NCBI RefSeq assembly: GCF_009857835.1
Contig: NZ_WWCL01000002.1
Span: forward strand, 558,001-622,000
Source of the DNA: Duganella fentianensis
GTDB taxonomy: Bacteria > Pseudomonadota > Gammaproteobacteria > Burkholderiales > Burkholderiaceae_D
Direction of reading: 5' to 3'
DNA length: 64,000 nt
The notes under the pieces are model-generated. The model worked only from the letters and a program-made list of their open reading frames with translations, made no database searches and had not been told where the DNA came from. The translations under genes were made by a program, and so were the position numbers. Shown here piece by piece: positions 31,242-41,279 of this stretch; the first letter of the stretch is position 1; every line of letters begins with the position of its first letter.

Positions 31242-33902
31242 TTATGGGTGCTTGGCCAGCCAGGCGTCGATCTCGGGCAGGCGCGTGGTTCTGACCTTGA
31301 TGCGGTACTGGATGGCCGCGATGGCCATATTGGTATCGCCCTGCGCCTCCGGTGCCAGATATTTGCCGGCATAGGCACGCAGCTTGTCCAGCATGGCCGG
31401 ATCGGAAGAACGGCCACCCAGACGGGCGAAATAGCGGCTGCGCGCACTGGCATCGACTTTCTTCTCGAACTCGGCGTAGTGGGCGATGCTGTAGTCGTAA
31501 GCCATGTCCGGATGGTTGCCCGCCACATGGCCGACGATGGCCGCGCTGGTTGTCACGCCGCCCTCGTCCGCCAGTGCCAGTTCCAGCGCGCGCCGGGCCA
31601 GTTGCACATCCTTGGCCATGCCGAGCAGGCCATACAGCTCGGCCTTGATCATCGGGGTCGGCTCGTCCTGTGCCGCCTTGTGCAGCTGCTCCCAGGTTGC
31701 CGTGTCGGCGTTTTCCGCCAGCACGCCGAGGATAGGGCGGCGCAGTTCCGGCGGCAGGGCGCGCGCATCATGGCCCACGGCGGCAAAGCGGCGGCGTGCT
31801 TCGGCCGTCACGCTCTCGTCGCCCATGGCACCCAGCGCCACCACCAGCGTTTCGCGCAGATTGGCCACGGCCGAACTCTCGCCGGCACGGGCTTGCCAGC
31901 CCAGATGGGCCAGTACGGGCGCCAGCCGCTGGCGGCCATAGCGGTCCAGCGCCGCCTGCTGGTCCGGCTTGCCTTCATACAGGCCGTGCAAGCTGAGCAG
32001 AACGCCGGCAATGCTGTTCCAGACTTGCGGCGCCGCGTCGACGGCCGCGTTGCTGGCCAGATCGAGGGCGCTGCTGGCCGGCATCTGGCCGGCCATGCCG
32101 AGGGCGCGGCTATCGCCCAGCAGTCCCAGCTGATCGATGGTGGGTAGCTGGCGGAACTGGCTGGCCAGGCTGGCGAAGGCTTGCGGCGCGTACAGGGTGC
32201 GGTAGTAACCGGTCTGACCGGCATTCACCAGGACAGCGCCGCAGCCGGGCAGGGTAACACTGGCCTTGCCGTTGCTGACCAGCGTACGCACGGGCGCACC
32301 ACCCACCGTCTGCGCGATCACGGGCACGCGCCAGCGCAGCGGCTGTTTGTCCGGCTGGTCCTTGCTGAATTCTTCCTGCGTCAGGGTGACGCGGGTCTGG
32401 CCCTTGCTGCAGCTGGCTGCGGCAACGCGGATCATGGGCACGCCCGGCTGCAGGGTAAAGTCGTGGGCGATCGCCGTGACCGGTTTGTGGGCGGCCTGTT
32501 CGACGGCGCGCCACAGGTCGTCGGAGACGGTGTTGCCGTACTTGTGCTTGGCCATGTAGTTGCGCACGCCGCTACGCCAGGCCTGCTCGCCCACGTAGTC
32601 CTCCAGCATGCGGATGACGGCTTCGCCTTTCTGGTAGGTGATGCTGTCGAAAGCCTGGCTGGCCTGTTCTACCGTGGCGATTTTCTGCACCACGGGATGG
32701 GTGGTGGCCAGCGCATCCTGGCCCATGGCCTGTTCGCGCGTATCGACTGCGCGCAGCGACCATTGCCATTCCGGATGCAGGCGGTTGGTGGTACGCGATT
32801 CCATCCACGAGGCAAAGCCCTCGTTCAGCCACAGGTCATCCCACCAGGCCATGGTGACCAGATCGCCGAACCACTGGTGCGCCATTTCGTGCGCAGCCAC
32901 CAGGAAGGAGGTCTGCTGGTCGTCCTGGGTGGCGATGCGCGGATCAAGCAGGATGGCATTTTCGAAGGTGAAGATGGCGCCCCAGTTTTCCATCGCGCTG
33001 AAGGACTGGCTGCTGCCCGGTGCGCCGATGTTGTCGAGTTTGGGCAGCGGATATTTGACGCCGAAGTAGTCGTTGTATTCCTTCAGCACGGCGACCGAAG
33101 AATCGAGCGCGAACTGGCCCTGGGAGACCATGCCTTTCTGGGTAATGATGCCCAGCTCCGTGCCATCGACCACCTTGCTGGCGCGGTCGAATTCGCCCAT
33201 GGCGAAGAACAGCAGATAGGTGGACATTTTCGGCGAGGTGGCAAAGCGCACCAGCTGGCGGCCGTCGGCCAGTGTGCTGGTGCTGCTCACCGGCATATTC
33301 GACACCGCCATCTGGCCGGCCGGAATAGTGGCTTCCAGCGTGAAGGTGGCTTTGTAGGCCGGCTCGTCCCACGATGGAATCATGGCGCGTGCATCGGAGT
33401 TCTCGAACTGGGTGTAGAGCGCGCGTTTTTTCGCGCCGCCGTTTTCATAGTCGAGCGAGAACAGGCCGCTGGCCTGGGTGCTGATCTTGCCGTCGTAATC
33501 GAGCTTGAGCTGGTAGCCGCCCTTGGCCAGCGTGCGCGGGAAGTGCAGGGTGACGGTCTGGGTCTTGGCATCGATGCTGATATGGTCTGCTGCCAGCACA
33601 GTCTGGCCGGGGCCGGCGCTGATGGCTGCGCCGCGGAAGCTCAGGTCGGCCGCATGCAGGGTCAGGCTGTCGCTGGCCTGCACCACATCGAGCGCGATGG
33701 TGACGCTGGCGCTGAAGCTGCGCTGGGCTGCATCGGGCACCAGCGAAACCGCGTAGTGGCTGGGTACGGCGTTGCGGGGCAGCTGGGTGGTGGTCTGGAC
33801 AGGCGCGCTGGCCGTCTGTTTGGCCGCGGCGGCCTGCGCGCTGGCGGGCAGGGTGCTGGCCAGCGCCAGCATGACGGCCAGCGAAATCAGTGTGCGTTGC
33901 AT
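31242..33902 (-). CDS. M1-family zinc aminopeptidase, secreted
   Basis: An 886-residue metallopeptidase with a signal peptide (MQRTLISLAVMLALASTLPASA, cleaved near AQA). It has the exopeptidase motif SAMENWGAIF (variant of GAMEN, about residue 302), the zinc site HEMAHQ (His338, His342) and the third ligand Glu361 in LWLNEGFASW. The C-terminal ~330 residues form the ERAP1_C-like helical repeat domain. It removes N-terminal residues from peptides, probably in the periplasm or outside the cell. ATG 33902 has AAGGA 5 nt upstream; the frame extends 23 codons further without homology. It resembles eukaryotic-type M1 enzymes more than E. coli PepN. Confidence 0.92.
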   Translation of the reverse strand: MQRTLISLAVMLALASTLPASAQAAAAKQTASAPVQTTTQLPRNAVPSHYAVSLVPDAAQRSFSASVTIALDVVQASDSLTLHAADLSFRGAAISAGPGQTVLAADHISIDAKTQTVTLHFPRTLAKGGYQLKLDYDGKISTQASGLFSLDYENGGAKKRALYTQFENSDARAMIPSWDEPAYKATFTLEATIPAGQMAVSNMPVSSTSTLADGRQLVRFATSPKMSTYLLFFAMGEFDRASKVVDGTELGIITQKGMVSQGQFALDSSVAVLKEYNDYFGVKYPLPKLDNIGAPGSSQSFSAMENWGAIFTFENAILLDPRIATQDDQQTSFLVAAHEMAHQWFGDLVTMAWWDDLWLNEGFASWMESRTTNRLHPEWQWSLRAVDTREQAMGQDALATTHPVVQKIATVEQASQAFDSITYQKGEAVIRMLEDYVGEQAWRSGVRNYMAKHKYGNTVSDDLWRAVEQAAHKPVTAIAHDFTLQPGVPMIRVAAASCSKGQTRVTLTQEEFSKDQPDKQPLRWRVPVIAQTVGGAPVRTLVSNGKASVTLPGCGAVLVNAGQTGYYRTLYAPQAFASLASQFRQLPTIDQLGLLGDSRALGMAGQMPASSALDLASNAAVDAAPQVWNSIAGVLLSLHGLYEGKPDQQAALDRYGRQRLAPVLAHLGWQARAGESSAVANLRETLVVALGAMGDESVTAEARRRFAAVGHDARALPPELRRPILGVLAENADTATWEQLHKAAQDEPTPMIKAELYGLLGMAKDVQLARRALELALADEGGVTTSAAIVGHVAGNHPDMAYDYSIAHYAEFEKKVDASARSRYFARLGGRSSDPAMLDKLRAYAGKYLAPEAQGDTNMAIAAIQYRIKVRTTRLPEIDAWLAKHP

Positions 33903-34039
33903 GGGATCCTTGTAGAGAGTGAGCCGGTGAGCTGACGAATGGTCCGGATGGCTTCGTGAGCCAACGCGCAATCTTAGTGGATCTGGTCATAATGTCAATA
34001 TTTGCTGGATAGTCTGTACACGTGGAACGACATCGCCAG

Positions 34040-34085
34040 GCCAATCCGGCGTATCATGCGCTACGCGGCATGCCGCCTGATTGGC
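34040..34085. repeat. Extended inverted repeat between pepN-like gene and gst
   Basis: GCCAATC (34040-34046) pairs with GATTGGC (34079-34085), then after one mismatch GGCG/CGCC, and an inner CATGC/GCATG (34055-34059 with 34068-34072). It lies in the divergent 251-nt region and could be an operator or a transcript hairpin. Confidence 0.55.
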
Positions 34086-34153
34086 TAGTATTTTGCTAGT
34101 TTTGAGCCGTTGCTGCAGCAGTCTTGCCGTAATCCGAATCAAGGGAGTGTTAG

Positions 34154-34780
34154 ATGAAACTGTATTCCGCACCGCGCGCCCCGAACCCGCGCCGGGTGGC
34201 CATGTTCCTGGCTGAAAAAGGCATCACGGATGTGGAGCTGCTGTCCTTCGATCTGCTGCAGGGCCAGCAGCGCAGTGCCGGCTATCTGCAGAAGAATCCG
34301 TTCGGACGGGTGCCGGCGCTGGAACTCGATGATGGCCGCATACTGACGGAAACCCGTGCCATCTGCAGCTGGCTGGAAGGCTACGTGCCGGAACCGAATC
34401 TGATGGGCGAGGGCTATGATGAACGGGCCTTTATCGAAATGGCCGACCGTCGGGTGGAACTGTATCTGCTACAGGGCATCGCCGATTGTGCGCGCCATAC
34501 CCATCCGGCACTGGCGCCGCTGGAACAGCCGCAGTTTCCCGAGTTCGGCGCCGCCCAGGGCGAGCGCATGCGCGTGACGGCGCGCTGGCTGGACCAGCAA
34601 CTGGCGCAGCAGCCGTATATCGCCGGCCAGCGTTACACGATTGCCGATATCACGGCTTTCTGCGCGCTGGAATTCGGCCGCGGCCTGCTCAAATTCCGCC
34701 CCGGCGACGAGGCCATGCCCCACCTGCAGGCATGGCGCGACCGCATCGCGGCCCGCCCCGGTGCGCAGGCAGCATATTAA
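34154..34780 (+). CDS. Glutathione S-transferase
   Basis: A 208-residue GST. The thioredoxin-like N-terminal domain (1-78) starts MKLYSAPRAPNPRRVAMFLAE and holds NPFGRVPALELDDG and the glutathione-binding ETRAICSWLE. The C-terminal helical domain (90-205) includes QPYIAGQRYTIADITAF. The Ser5 near the N-terminus is a possible catalytic residue. Bacterial GSTs conjugate or reduce electrophiles with glutathione. The GGGAG ribosome site is at 34143-34147. A hybrid kinase gene begins 10 nt after its stop. Confidence 0.92.
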   Translation: MKLYSAPRAPNPRRVAMFLAEKGITDVELLSFDLLQGQQRSAGYLQKNPFGRVPALELDDGRILTETRAICSWLEGYVPEPNLMGEGYDERAFIEMADRRVELYLLQGIADCARHTHPALAPLEQPQFPEFGAAQGERMRVTARWLDQQLAQQPYIAGQRYTIADITAFCALEFGRGLLKFRPGDEAMPHLQAWRDRIAARPGAQAAY

Positions 34781-34790
34781 ACCCTTGCGC

Positions 34791-37700
34791 ATGTTCAGGG
34801 ACGCCAAGGTCCGATCTGCAACGCGCAGCCAGCGTGTGCTGATCTGGCTGGGCGGCGCCGTGCTGGCCAGTCTGATAGGCGCCGGCCTGTATGGCTCGGC
34901 TGCCAGCACGGTGGACGCCAATGCGGCACTGCGCTTCGATAATCTGGCGCGCAATACCCAGTACGGTATCGCCGCCCGCATCAAATCGTATTCCGATATC
35001 ACGCGCGGACTGGTGGCGCTGTTCCAGACCGGCCCGCAGATCAGCCGCCTGCAGTTCCACCAGTATGTGGCCAGCCTCGATATTGCGCGCCACTTCCCCG
35101 CCATCGAAACGCTGAACTGGGCGCCGCAGGTGCGCGACGAGCAGCGCGCTGCCTTCATTGCCGGCGTGCGCGCCGATACCAGCCTCGATGCACGCGGCTA
35201 TCCTGCTTTCGATATCCGGCCGGCCGGGCGGCGGCCCGAGTACATGCCGCTGACCTATCTGGAGCCGGCCCTGATACTGCGGGAAAAGCTGGGGGTGGAC
35301 GTGATCGCCGATCCGGCCGTGGCGCGGGTGGTGATGGCCGCGCGCGATAGCGGACAGGTGATGGCCTCGGGCCAGCCGGTGATGGTACAACACCCGCTGC
35401 CGCATATCGGCATGGGCATACGGCTGCCCGTGTACCGCTCCGGCATGCCGCAGGATGATGTGGCCCAGCGCCGTGCGGCCTATGTGGGCTCGGTGGGCGT
35501 GGGCTTCAGCGTACCGCGCCTGCTGCAGGGGGCGATTGATGAAATGGCGGTGCGCCAGCTGCATCTGGTGCTGTATGCCGATGCCAGCCGCGATGCCGAG
35601 CAGCGCCGGCTGGAACTGGAAGCGGCCGACCATGTGCTGTTCAATGATGATGGCTCGCTGCAGCCTAGGCGTGAGCTGATGAATGCGCGGGAAGAGTATT
35701 TTGTCGCCGTGCTGCCTATCGATTTTCACGGCAGCCTGTGGAAGGCCCAGTTTTTCGTGCACAAGGATCAGCTGCTGACCCCGTTCGACCGCGCCCTGCC
35801 CTGGGTGGCCGGCGCCACCGGCTTTGCCGGCAGCGTGCTGCTGTACAGCTATGTGCTGGTACTGTACTCCTCGCGCCGCCGCGCCATCAAACAGCGTCTG
35901 TTGCTCGATACGGTGCTCGACAATGTCGATGCCCACGTCTACATGAAGGATATCAAGCGCCACTTCATCTACGTCAATGCGCGCATGGCCGAAGCCATGG
36001 GCATGACGGCCGACCAGATGATAGGCAGGGCTGATCGCGATCTGATGCCGGCCAGCGTGGCCGACGAGGCCTGGGAACAGGAGCAGCAGGTATTTGCCGA
36101 TCGCCATACCCGTTCCGGCGAAGTGCGTCAGGTCGATGCCGATGGCGGTGCCCACTACCGCTGGACCATCAAGGCGCCGGTGGTGATAGACCGTAGCGTG
36201 ACGGCCGTAATCGGCCTGTCGACCGACGTGACGGAGCTGCACGAGCTGAAGGAAAAAGCCGATACGGCCAATCAGGCCAAGAGCGAGTTCCTGTCGAATA
36301 TGAGCCATGAAATCCGCACGCCGATGAACAGTATTATCGGCATGTCCCATCTGGCACTGAAATCGGTGAACGACCCGAAACAGCGCGACTATCTGGAAAA
36401 GATCTTCCATTCCGGCCGCCATCTGCTGGGCATCATCAACGACATCCTCGATTTCTCCAAGATCGAAGCCGGCAAGATGGAGCTGGAAGTGCTGGACTTC
36501 GCGCTCGATGCACTGCTCAATAACATCGTCAGCCAGCTGGGCGAGGGCGCCGCTGCGCGCGGGCTGACGCTGGAAATCGCCGTGGCCGAAGGCATGCCGC
36601 CCCAGCTGCGCGGCGACCCGCTGCGGCTGGAACAGGTGCTGCTCAACTTCACCAGCAACGCCATCAAATTCTCCGAGCAGGGCACGGTGCAGATCCGCGC
36701 CAGCTTGCGTGGCCGTTGCGAAGAGGGGCTGGAAGTGCGCTTCGAAGTGTCCGACCAGGGCATAGGGATGACGCCGGAGCAGCTCGAGCAGCTGTTCCAG
36801 TCCTTCCATCAGGCCGACACTTCCACCACACGGCGTTATGGCGGCACGGGACTGGGGCTGGTGATCAGCAAGCAGCTGGCCGAACTGATGGGCGGTACGG
36901 TCGGGGTAGAAAGCCGCGCCGGTGCCGGCAGCACCTTCTGGTTCACGGCGCGGCTGGCCTGTGCCAGCAGCCTGCTGCAGCATAGCGATGATCAGGTGCA
37001 GGCGGAGGTGCTGGACAGCATACGCGGCAGTTCCATCCTGCTGGTGGAGGACAATGTCTTCAGCCAGCAGGTGGGGCGCGAACTGCTGGAAGATGCCGGT
37101 GCTACCGTGTGCGTGGCCAACAACGGCAAGGAAGCCATCGATCTGCTGCTCAAGGAAGGTTTCGACTGCGTGCTGATGGATGTGCAGATGCCGGTGATGG
37201 ATGGCTACGAAGCCACCCGTTTGATCCGTGCCCACCCCAAGCTGGCGGGCACCCTGATCATCGCCATGACGGCCAATGCCGGCATCGTTGATCAGGAGCG
37301 CTGTCTGGCGGCCGGCATGGATGAATTCATTGCCAAGCCGGTGGCGCCTACGCTGCTGTTCAATATGCTGGCGCGCTGGATGCGCCAGCGTCCACCCAGC
37401 GGGCAGGCGCGCGCGCGGTCCTTGTCGTCCTCGCCATCCTACTATGCGCTGCCGCAGCAGCCGGTGGTGGGGGAGGACGTACTGGCCCAGCCCATGTTCG
37501 ATCTGGCCGTGCTGGCCCAGACCTTCGGCCACCGGGCCGACAAGATGCATAAATTCGCCTTGCTATTCCTCGATGCGGCGCGTGATGGCCTGCGCGAACT
37601 CGATGCCGCGCTGGCCCGGCAGGACAGCGCCCAGCTGGCCGAACTGGGGCACCGCATCAAGTCGTCGGCACGGGCAGTGGGGGCGATGCGCTTTGGCGCC

Positions 37701-37838
37701 CTGTGTCTGGCGCTGGAACAGCAGCGTCACGATAGCGATCCGGCGCTAGCCCGGCAGCTGGTGCAGCAGCTACATACCATGCTGGCCCAGCTGGAAGCGC
37801 TGATGACGCAGGAACTGCTGGCCTACTCGGAGAGCTAG
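34791..37838 (+). CDS. CHASE-PAS hybrid sensor histidine kinase (HK-REC-HPt)
   Basis: About 1015 residues. Order: a transmembrane helix (about 14-34), a periplasmic CHASE domain (about 75-290, with ETLNWAPQV and PVMVQHPLPHIGMGIRLPVY, read in pieces), a second transmembrane helix (about 335-358), a PAS domain (about 370-480), HisKA with His506 in MSHEIRTPMNSIIG, an ATPase domain (NFTSNAIKFSEQG, YGGTGLGLVISKQ), a receiver with Asp797 in VLMDVQMPVMDGYE, and an HPt domain with His954 in ELGHRIKSSARAVG. No output domain or cognate regulator is adjacent. ATG 34791 was chosen because it follows the gst stop; the upstream frame is inside gst. Confidence 0.88.
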   Translation: MFRDAKVRSATRSQRVLIWLGGAVLASLIGAGLYGSAASTVDANAALRFDNLARNTQYGIAARIKSYSDITRGLVALFQTGPQISRLQFHQYVASLDIARHFPAIETLNWAPQVRDEQRAAFIAGVRADTSLDARGYPAFDIRPAGRRPEYMPLTYLEPALILREKLGVDVIADPAVARVVMAARDSGQVMASGQPVMVQHPLPHIGMGIRLPVYRSGMPQDDVAQRRAAYVGSVGVGFSVPRLLQGAIDEMAVRQLHLVLYADASRDAEQRRLELEAADHVLFNDDGSLQPRRELMNAREEYFVAVLPIDFHGSLWKAQFFVHKDQLLTPFDRALPWVAGATGFAGSVLLYSYVLVLYSSRRRAIKQRLLLDTVLDNVDAHVYMKDIKRHFIYVNARMAEAMGMTADQMIGRADRDLMPASVADEAWEQEQQVFADRHTRSGEVRQVDADGGAHYRWTIKAPVVIDRSVTAVIGLSTDVTELHELKEKADTANQAKSEFLSNMSHEIRTPMNSIIGMSHLALKSVNDPKQRDYLEKIFHSGRHLLGIINDILDFSKIEAGKMELEVLDFALDALLNNIVSQLGEGAAARGLTLEIAVAEGMPPQLRGDPLRLEQVLLNFTSNAIKFSEQGTVQIRASLRGRCEEGLEVRFEVSDQGIGMTPEQLEQLFQSFHQADTSTTRRYGGTGLGLVISKQLAELMGGTVGVESRAGAGSTFWFTARLACASSLLQHSDDQVQAEVLDSIRGSSILLVEDNVFSQQVGRELLEDAGATVCVANNGKEAIDLLLKEGFDCVLMDVQMPVMDGYEATRLIRAHPKLAGTLIIAMTANAGIVDQERCLAAGMDEFIAKPVAPTLLFNMLARWMRQRPPSGQARARSLSSSPSYYALPQQPVVGEDVLAQPMFDLAVLAQTFGHRADKMHKFALLFLDAARDGLRELDAALARQDSAQLAELGHRIKSSARAVGAMRFGALCLALEQQRHDSDPALARQLVQQLHTMLAQLEALMTQELLAYSES

Positions 37839-37865
37839 AGCGATAATACACGCTCCTTTCCCTTG

Positions 37866-40800
37866 ATGAGCCCTATGGAAGCAAGCGTAACGCCCGGACT
37901 GATAGTTTTGCATGGCAACCAGCTGGAAATGCTGCGCAGCGCCGTGTTCCAGTGGCTGCGCCAGCAACCGCTGGGCGCGCTGGAGCAGGAAGTATTTCTG
38001 GTGCAGTCCAACGGCGTGGCGGAATGGCTGAAGATTGCGCTGGCCGAGGAACTGGGCATCTGCGCCGCCACCCGCGTGGCGCTGCCGGCCCGCTTCCTGT
38101 GGGAGACCTACCGCGGCATGCTGGGCCACGAGCAGGTGCCCGCCATTTCCGCTTTCGACAAGGGCCCGCTGACCTGGCGTCTGATGCGTTTGCTGCCCGG
38201 CTTGCTGGCCGACCCGGTGTTTGCCCCGCTACGGCATTTTCTGGCCGATGGTGCGCCCGAGCGGCGTTTGCAGCTGGCCGAACGGCTGGCCGACCTGTAC
38301 GACCAGTATCAGGTCTACCGCGCCGACTGGCTGGACGACTGGGCGCACGGACGCGACCAGCTGCGCCGTGCCGGCGATGCCGGCGCCGCGCTGGCGCTAA
38401 CGCCCGAGCAGCGCTGGCAGGCGCAGTTGTGGCGCGCCGTGATCGCCGATGTAGCTCCGGACCAGCGCGAACTGGGACGGGCCACCATCCATACGGAATT
38501 CGTCCGTGCTGTCGCAGCGGGCGAGGCGCCGCTAGGCCGGCTGCCGCGCCGCATCGTGATATTCGGCGTCTCGGCGCTGCCGTTCCAGACCCTGCAGGCG
38601 CTGGCCGCACTGTCGGCCTACACCCAGGTGCTGCTGGCCGTGCCTAACCCTTGCCAGTACTACTGGGGCGACATCATCGAAGGGCGCGAGCTGCTGCGCG
38701 CCGCACACAAGCGCCAGCAGCCGCGCAATGGCCACGATCTGGGTGCGCTGCCGCTCGAACAGCTGCATGCGCACAGCCATCCGCTGCTGGCCAGCTGGGG
38801 ACGTCAGGGGCGTGACTTCATCCGCCTGCTGGACGAATTCGACACCGCCAGCGCCAGCCTGCGCGACGGCGATGGCCAGCCTTTGCGGGTCGACCTGTTC
38901 AGCGATGGCGCCGGCCACACCCTGCTGGAGCAGATACAGGGCGCCGTGCGTGACCTGCTGCCACTGTCCGAGCATCCGGGTCTGCCGCCGCCGGCCAGCG
39001 ACCGCTCGGTACAGTTCCACATTGCCCACAGCGTGCAGCGCGAAGTGGAAGTGCTGCACGACCAGCTGCTGGCCATGCTGGCGGCCGACAGCACGCTGCG
39101 CCCGCGCGACGTGGTGGTGATGGTGCCCGACATCGATACCTTTACGGCGGCCATCCATGCCGTGTTCGCCCAGTACCGGCGCAGCGATGCGCGCTACATT
39201 CCGTTCGAAATCGGCGACGTCAACGACCGCAGCGTGAATCCGCTGCTGGTGGCGCTGGAGTGGCTGCTACGCCTGCCGCAGCAGCGCTGCCGCCAGAGCG
39301 AAGTGCGCGATCTGCTCGACGTGCCGGCCGTGGCCGGCCGTTACGGCCTCGATAGCGAGGACATGGCCACGCTGGGCCTGTGGATAGAAGGCGTGGGTGT
39401 GCGCTGGGGGCTGGACCCCGAGCACCGCAGCGGGCTGGGGCTGGGCGCTGCGGGCGAGCAGAATTCCTGGCTGTTCGGCGTGCGCCGCATGCTGCTCGGT
39501 TACGCCAGCGGCAATGGCGCGGCCTTCGGCGGTATCGAACCGTATGGCGAAGTGGGCGGGCTGGATGCCGCGCTGGCCGGTTCGCTGGCCCAGCTGGTGA
39601 CGGACTTGCTGCACTGGCGCGGCGTGCTGGCGCAGCAGCGTACGCCGGCCGAATGGGGGGTGCAGGCGCGCGCCCTGCTGGCAGCCTTCTTCAGCGCAGG
39701 CGAGGAGGGCGACCGCCTGACGCTGGCCCAGCTCGACGAAGCGCTGGCACGCTGGCTGGAAACCTGCGAGAACGCCGGCTTTGACGAAGCCGTGCCGCTG
39801 GCCGTATTGCGCGAAGCGTGGCTAAGCCTGCTGGACGAGCCGACGTTGAACCACCAGTTCGTGTCTGGCGGCGTGACCTTCTGTACGCTGATGCCGATGC
39901 GCGCCGTACCGTTCCGCGTGGTCTGCCTGCTGGGCATGAATGATGGCGATTTCCCCCGTCGCGCACCGCGCGCCGACTTCGACCTGCTGGCGCTGGCCGG
40001 CATGGCCAGACCGGGCGACCGCTCGCGCCGCGACGATGACCGCTACCTGATGCTGGAAGCCGTGCTGGCCGCGCGCGACAAGCTGTACATCAGTTGGGTG
40101 GGACGCAATGTGCGCGACAACTCGGCCCAGCCGCCTTCCGTGCTGGTAGCGCAGCTGTGCGACTACCTGCGCGCGGGCTGGCAGATTGCGCTGGAACAGC
40201 TGACCACCGAACACGCGCTGCAGCCATTCAGCCGGCGCTATTTCGAGCAGGACGGTCTGCTGACCTATGCGCGCGAATGGCGCATAGCACACGGCGAACA
40301 GCCCGCTGCGGACGCCGCCAGCGCGCTGGCGCCCTATGAACTCGAGCCGGACCACCGCTTGAAACTGGCCGATCTGGTCAACTTCATGCGCCAGCCCGTG
40401 CGCTACTTCTTCCGCCAGCGCCTGGGCGTGGTGTTCGGCGATGCCGCGCAGGTGGGCGAGGACGAAGAACCGTTCGCGCTGGACGGGCTGGAACGCTACC
40501 AGCTGGAAGACCAGCTGCTGGCCGATGAAGGCGAAGACGAACTGCCCGAACAGGTGGCCGAGCAACTGACCCTGCGTGCGGCGCGGCTGGCGCGCGAAGG
40601 GCGGCTGCCGATAGGCCTGATCGGCCAGCAGTACCAGCAGCAGCTAGTGGCCGGACTGCTGCCCGTGCGCAGCGCATGGCTGCAGCTGCGCCAGCAATAT
40701 CCGCGGCCGGCCCCCAAGGTAGCCGTGACGCTGGAACTGGGCGGCCTGCAGCTGGAAGACTGGGTGGACCAGCTGCGCAGCGATGGCCATGGCACCGTGT

Positions 40801-41279
40801 GGCTGGGGCAAATATCGTCCAAGGTGTTGGACAAGCAGGGCGGCCTGCGGGCGGAAAAGCTGATCGAGATCTGGCTGCGCCAGCTGGCGCTGGCCGCCAG
40901 CGGCACGCCCGTGGCGGCCCATCTGATCGCGCGCGACGCCCACGTGCAGATGCAGCCCATGCTGCAGCCGGCCGCTCTGGCCGTGCTGGACCAACTGGCA
41001 GCGCTATGGCGCAGCAATATGGACCAGCCATTGCCCACGGCCTGCAAGACCGCGCTGGCACTGCTCAAAGACGAAGATGCACGCGCTATCTACGATGGCG
41101 GTTTCGAACTGGCCGGCGAAGTGGCGGACCTGTGTCTGGCCCGCTTGTGGCCCGAGTTCGCCCAGCTGGAAGCGCAGGCCGGTTTTGCCGACGTGGCCGA
41201 GCGCCTGTACGGCCCGTTGCTGATGTGGCTGGGGACGGCGATCACCATACATCCACTGGATCAGGAAGGGGCAGCATGA
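37866..41279 (+). CDS. recC: Exodeoxyribonuclease V gamma subunit
   Basis: A protein of about 1137 residues with the RecC architecture: an N-terminal inactivated helicase module (LIVLHGNQLEMLR, VFLVQSNGVAEWLKIALA, LPARFLWETYR) and a C-terminal inactivated nuclease module (LADLVNFMRQPVRYFFRQRLGV). In the RecBCD complex it scans for the Chi sequence and splits the DNA strands. ATG 37866 was taken; TTG 37863 and ATG 37875 are possible. It overlaps recB by ATGA. The order recC-recB-recD is a typical proteobacterial operon. It begins 27 nt after the hybrid kinase gene. Confidence 0.95.
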   Translation: MSPMEASVTPGLIVLHGNQLEMLRSAVFQWLRQQPLGALEQEVFLVQSNGVAEWLKIALAEELGICAATRVALPARFLWETYRGMLGHEQVPAISAFDKGPLTWRLMRLLPGLLADPVFAPLRHFLADGAPERRLQLAERLADLYDQYQVYRADWLDDWAHGRDQLRRAGDAGAALALTPEQRWQAQLWRAVIADVAPDQRELGRATIHTEFVRAVAAGEAPLGRLPRRIVIFGVSALPFQTLQALAALSAYTQVLLAVPNPCQYYWGDIIEGRELLRAAHKRQQPRNGHDLGALPLEQLHAHSHPLLASWGRQGRDFIRLLDEFDTASASLRDGDGQPLRVDLFSDGAGHTLLEQIQGAVRDLLPLSEHPGLPPPASDRSVQFHIAHSVQREVEVLHDQLLAMLAADSTLRPRDVVVMVPDIDTFTAAIHAVFAQYRRSDARYIPFEIGDVNDRSVNPLLVALEWLLRLPQQRCRQSEVRDLLDVPAVAGRYGLDSEDMATLGLWIEGVGVRWGLDPEHRSGLGLGAAGEQNSWLFGVRRMLLGYASGNGAAFGGIEPYGEVGGLDAALAGSLAQLVTDLLHWRGVLAQQRTPAEWGVQARALLAAFFSAGEEGDRLTLAQLDEALARWLETCENAGFDEAVPLAVLREAWLSLLDEPTLNHQFVSGGVTFCTLMPMRAVPFRVVCLLGMNDGDFPRRAPRADFDLLALAGMARPGDRSRRDDDRYLMLEAVLAARDKLYISWVGRNVRDNSAQPPSVLVAQLCDYLRAGWQIALEQLTTEHALQPFSRRYFEQDGLLTYAREWRIAHGEQPAADAASALAPYELEPDHRLKLADLVNFMRQPVRYFFRQRLGVVFGDAAQVGEDEEPFALDGLERYQLEDQLLADEGEDELPEQVAEQLTLRAARLAREGRLPIGLIGQQYQQQLVAGLLPVRSAWLQLRQQYPRPAPKVAVTLELGGLQLEDWVDQLRSDGHGTVWLGQISSKVLDKQGGLRAEKLIEIWLRQLALAASGTPVAAHLIARDAHVQMQPMLQPAALAVLDQLAALWRSNMDQPLPTACKTALALLKDEDARAIYDGGFELAGEVADLCLARLWPEFAQLEAQAGFADVAERLYGPLLMWLGTAITIHPLDQEGAA

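Noticed and set aside
32181..33935. Plus-strand open frame (584 codons) opposite the M1 aminopeptidase
   Set aside because: Antisense shadow; Gly/Arg-rich without motifs, while the minus strand shows the zinc site and signal peptide.
34689..37550. Very long minus-strand open frame (953 codons) opposite the CHASE hybrid kinase
   Set aside because: His/Gln/Ala-rich with no recognisable motif. It is a GC-bias shadow of the kinase gene, whose domains are all intact on the plus strand.
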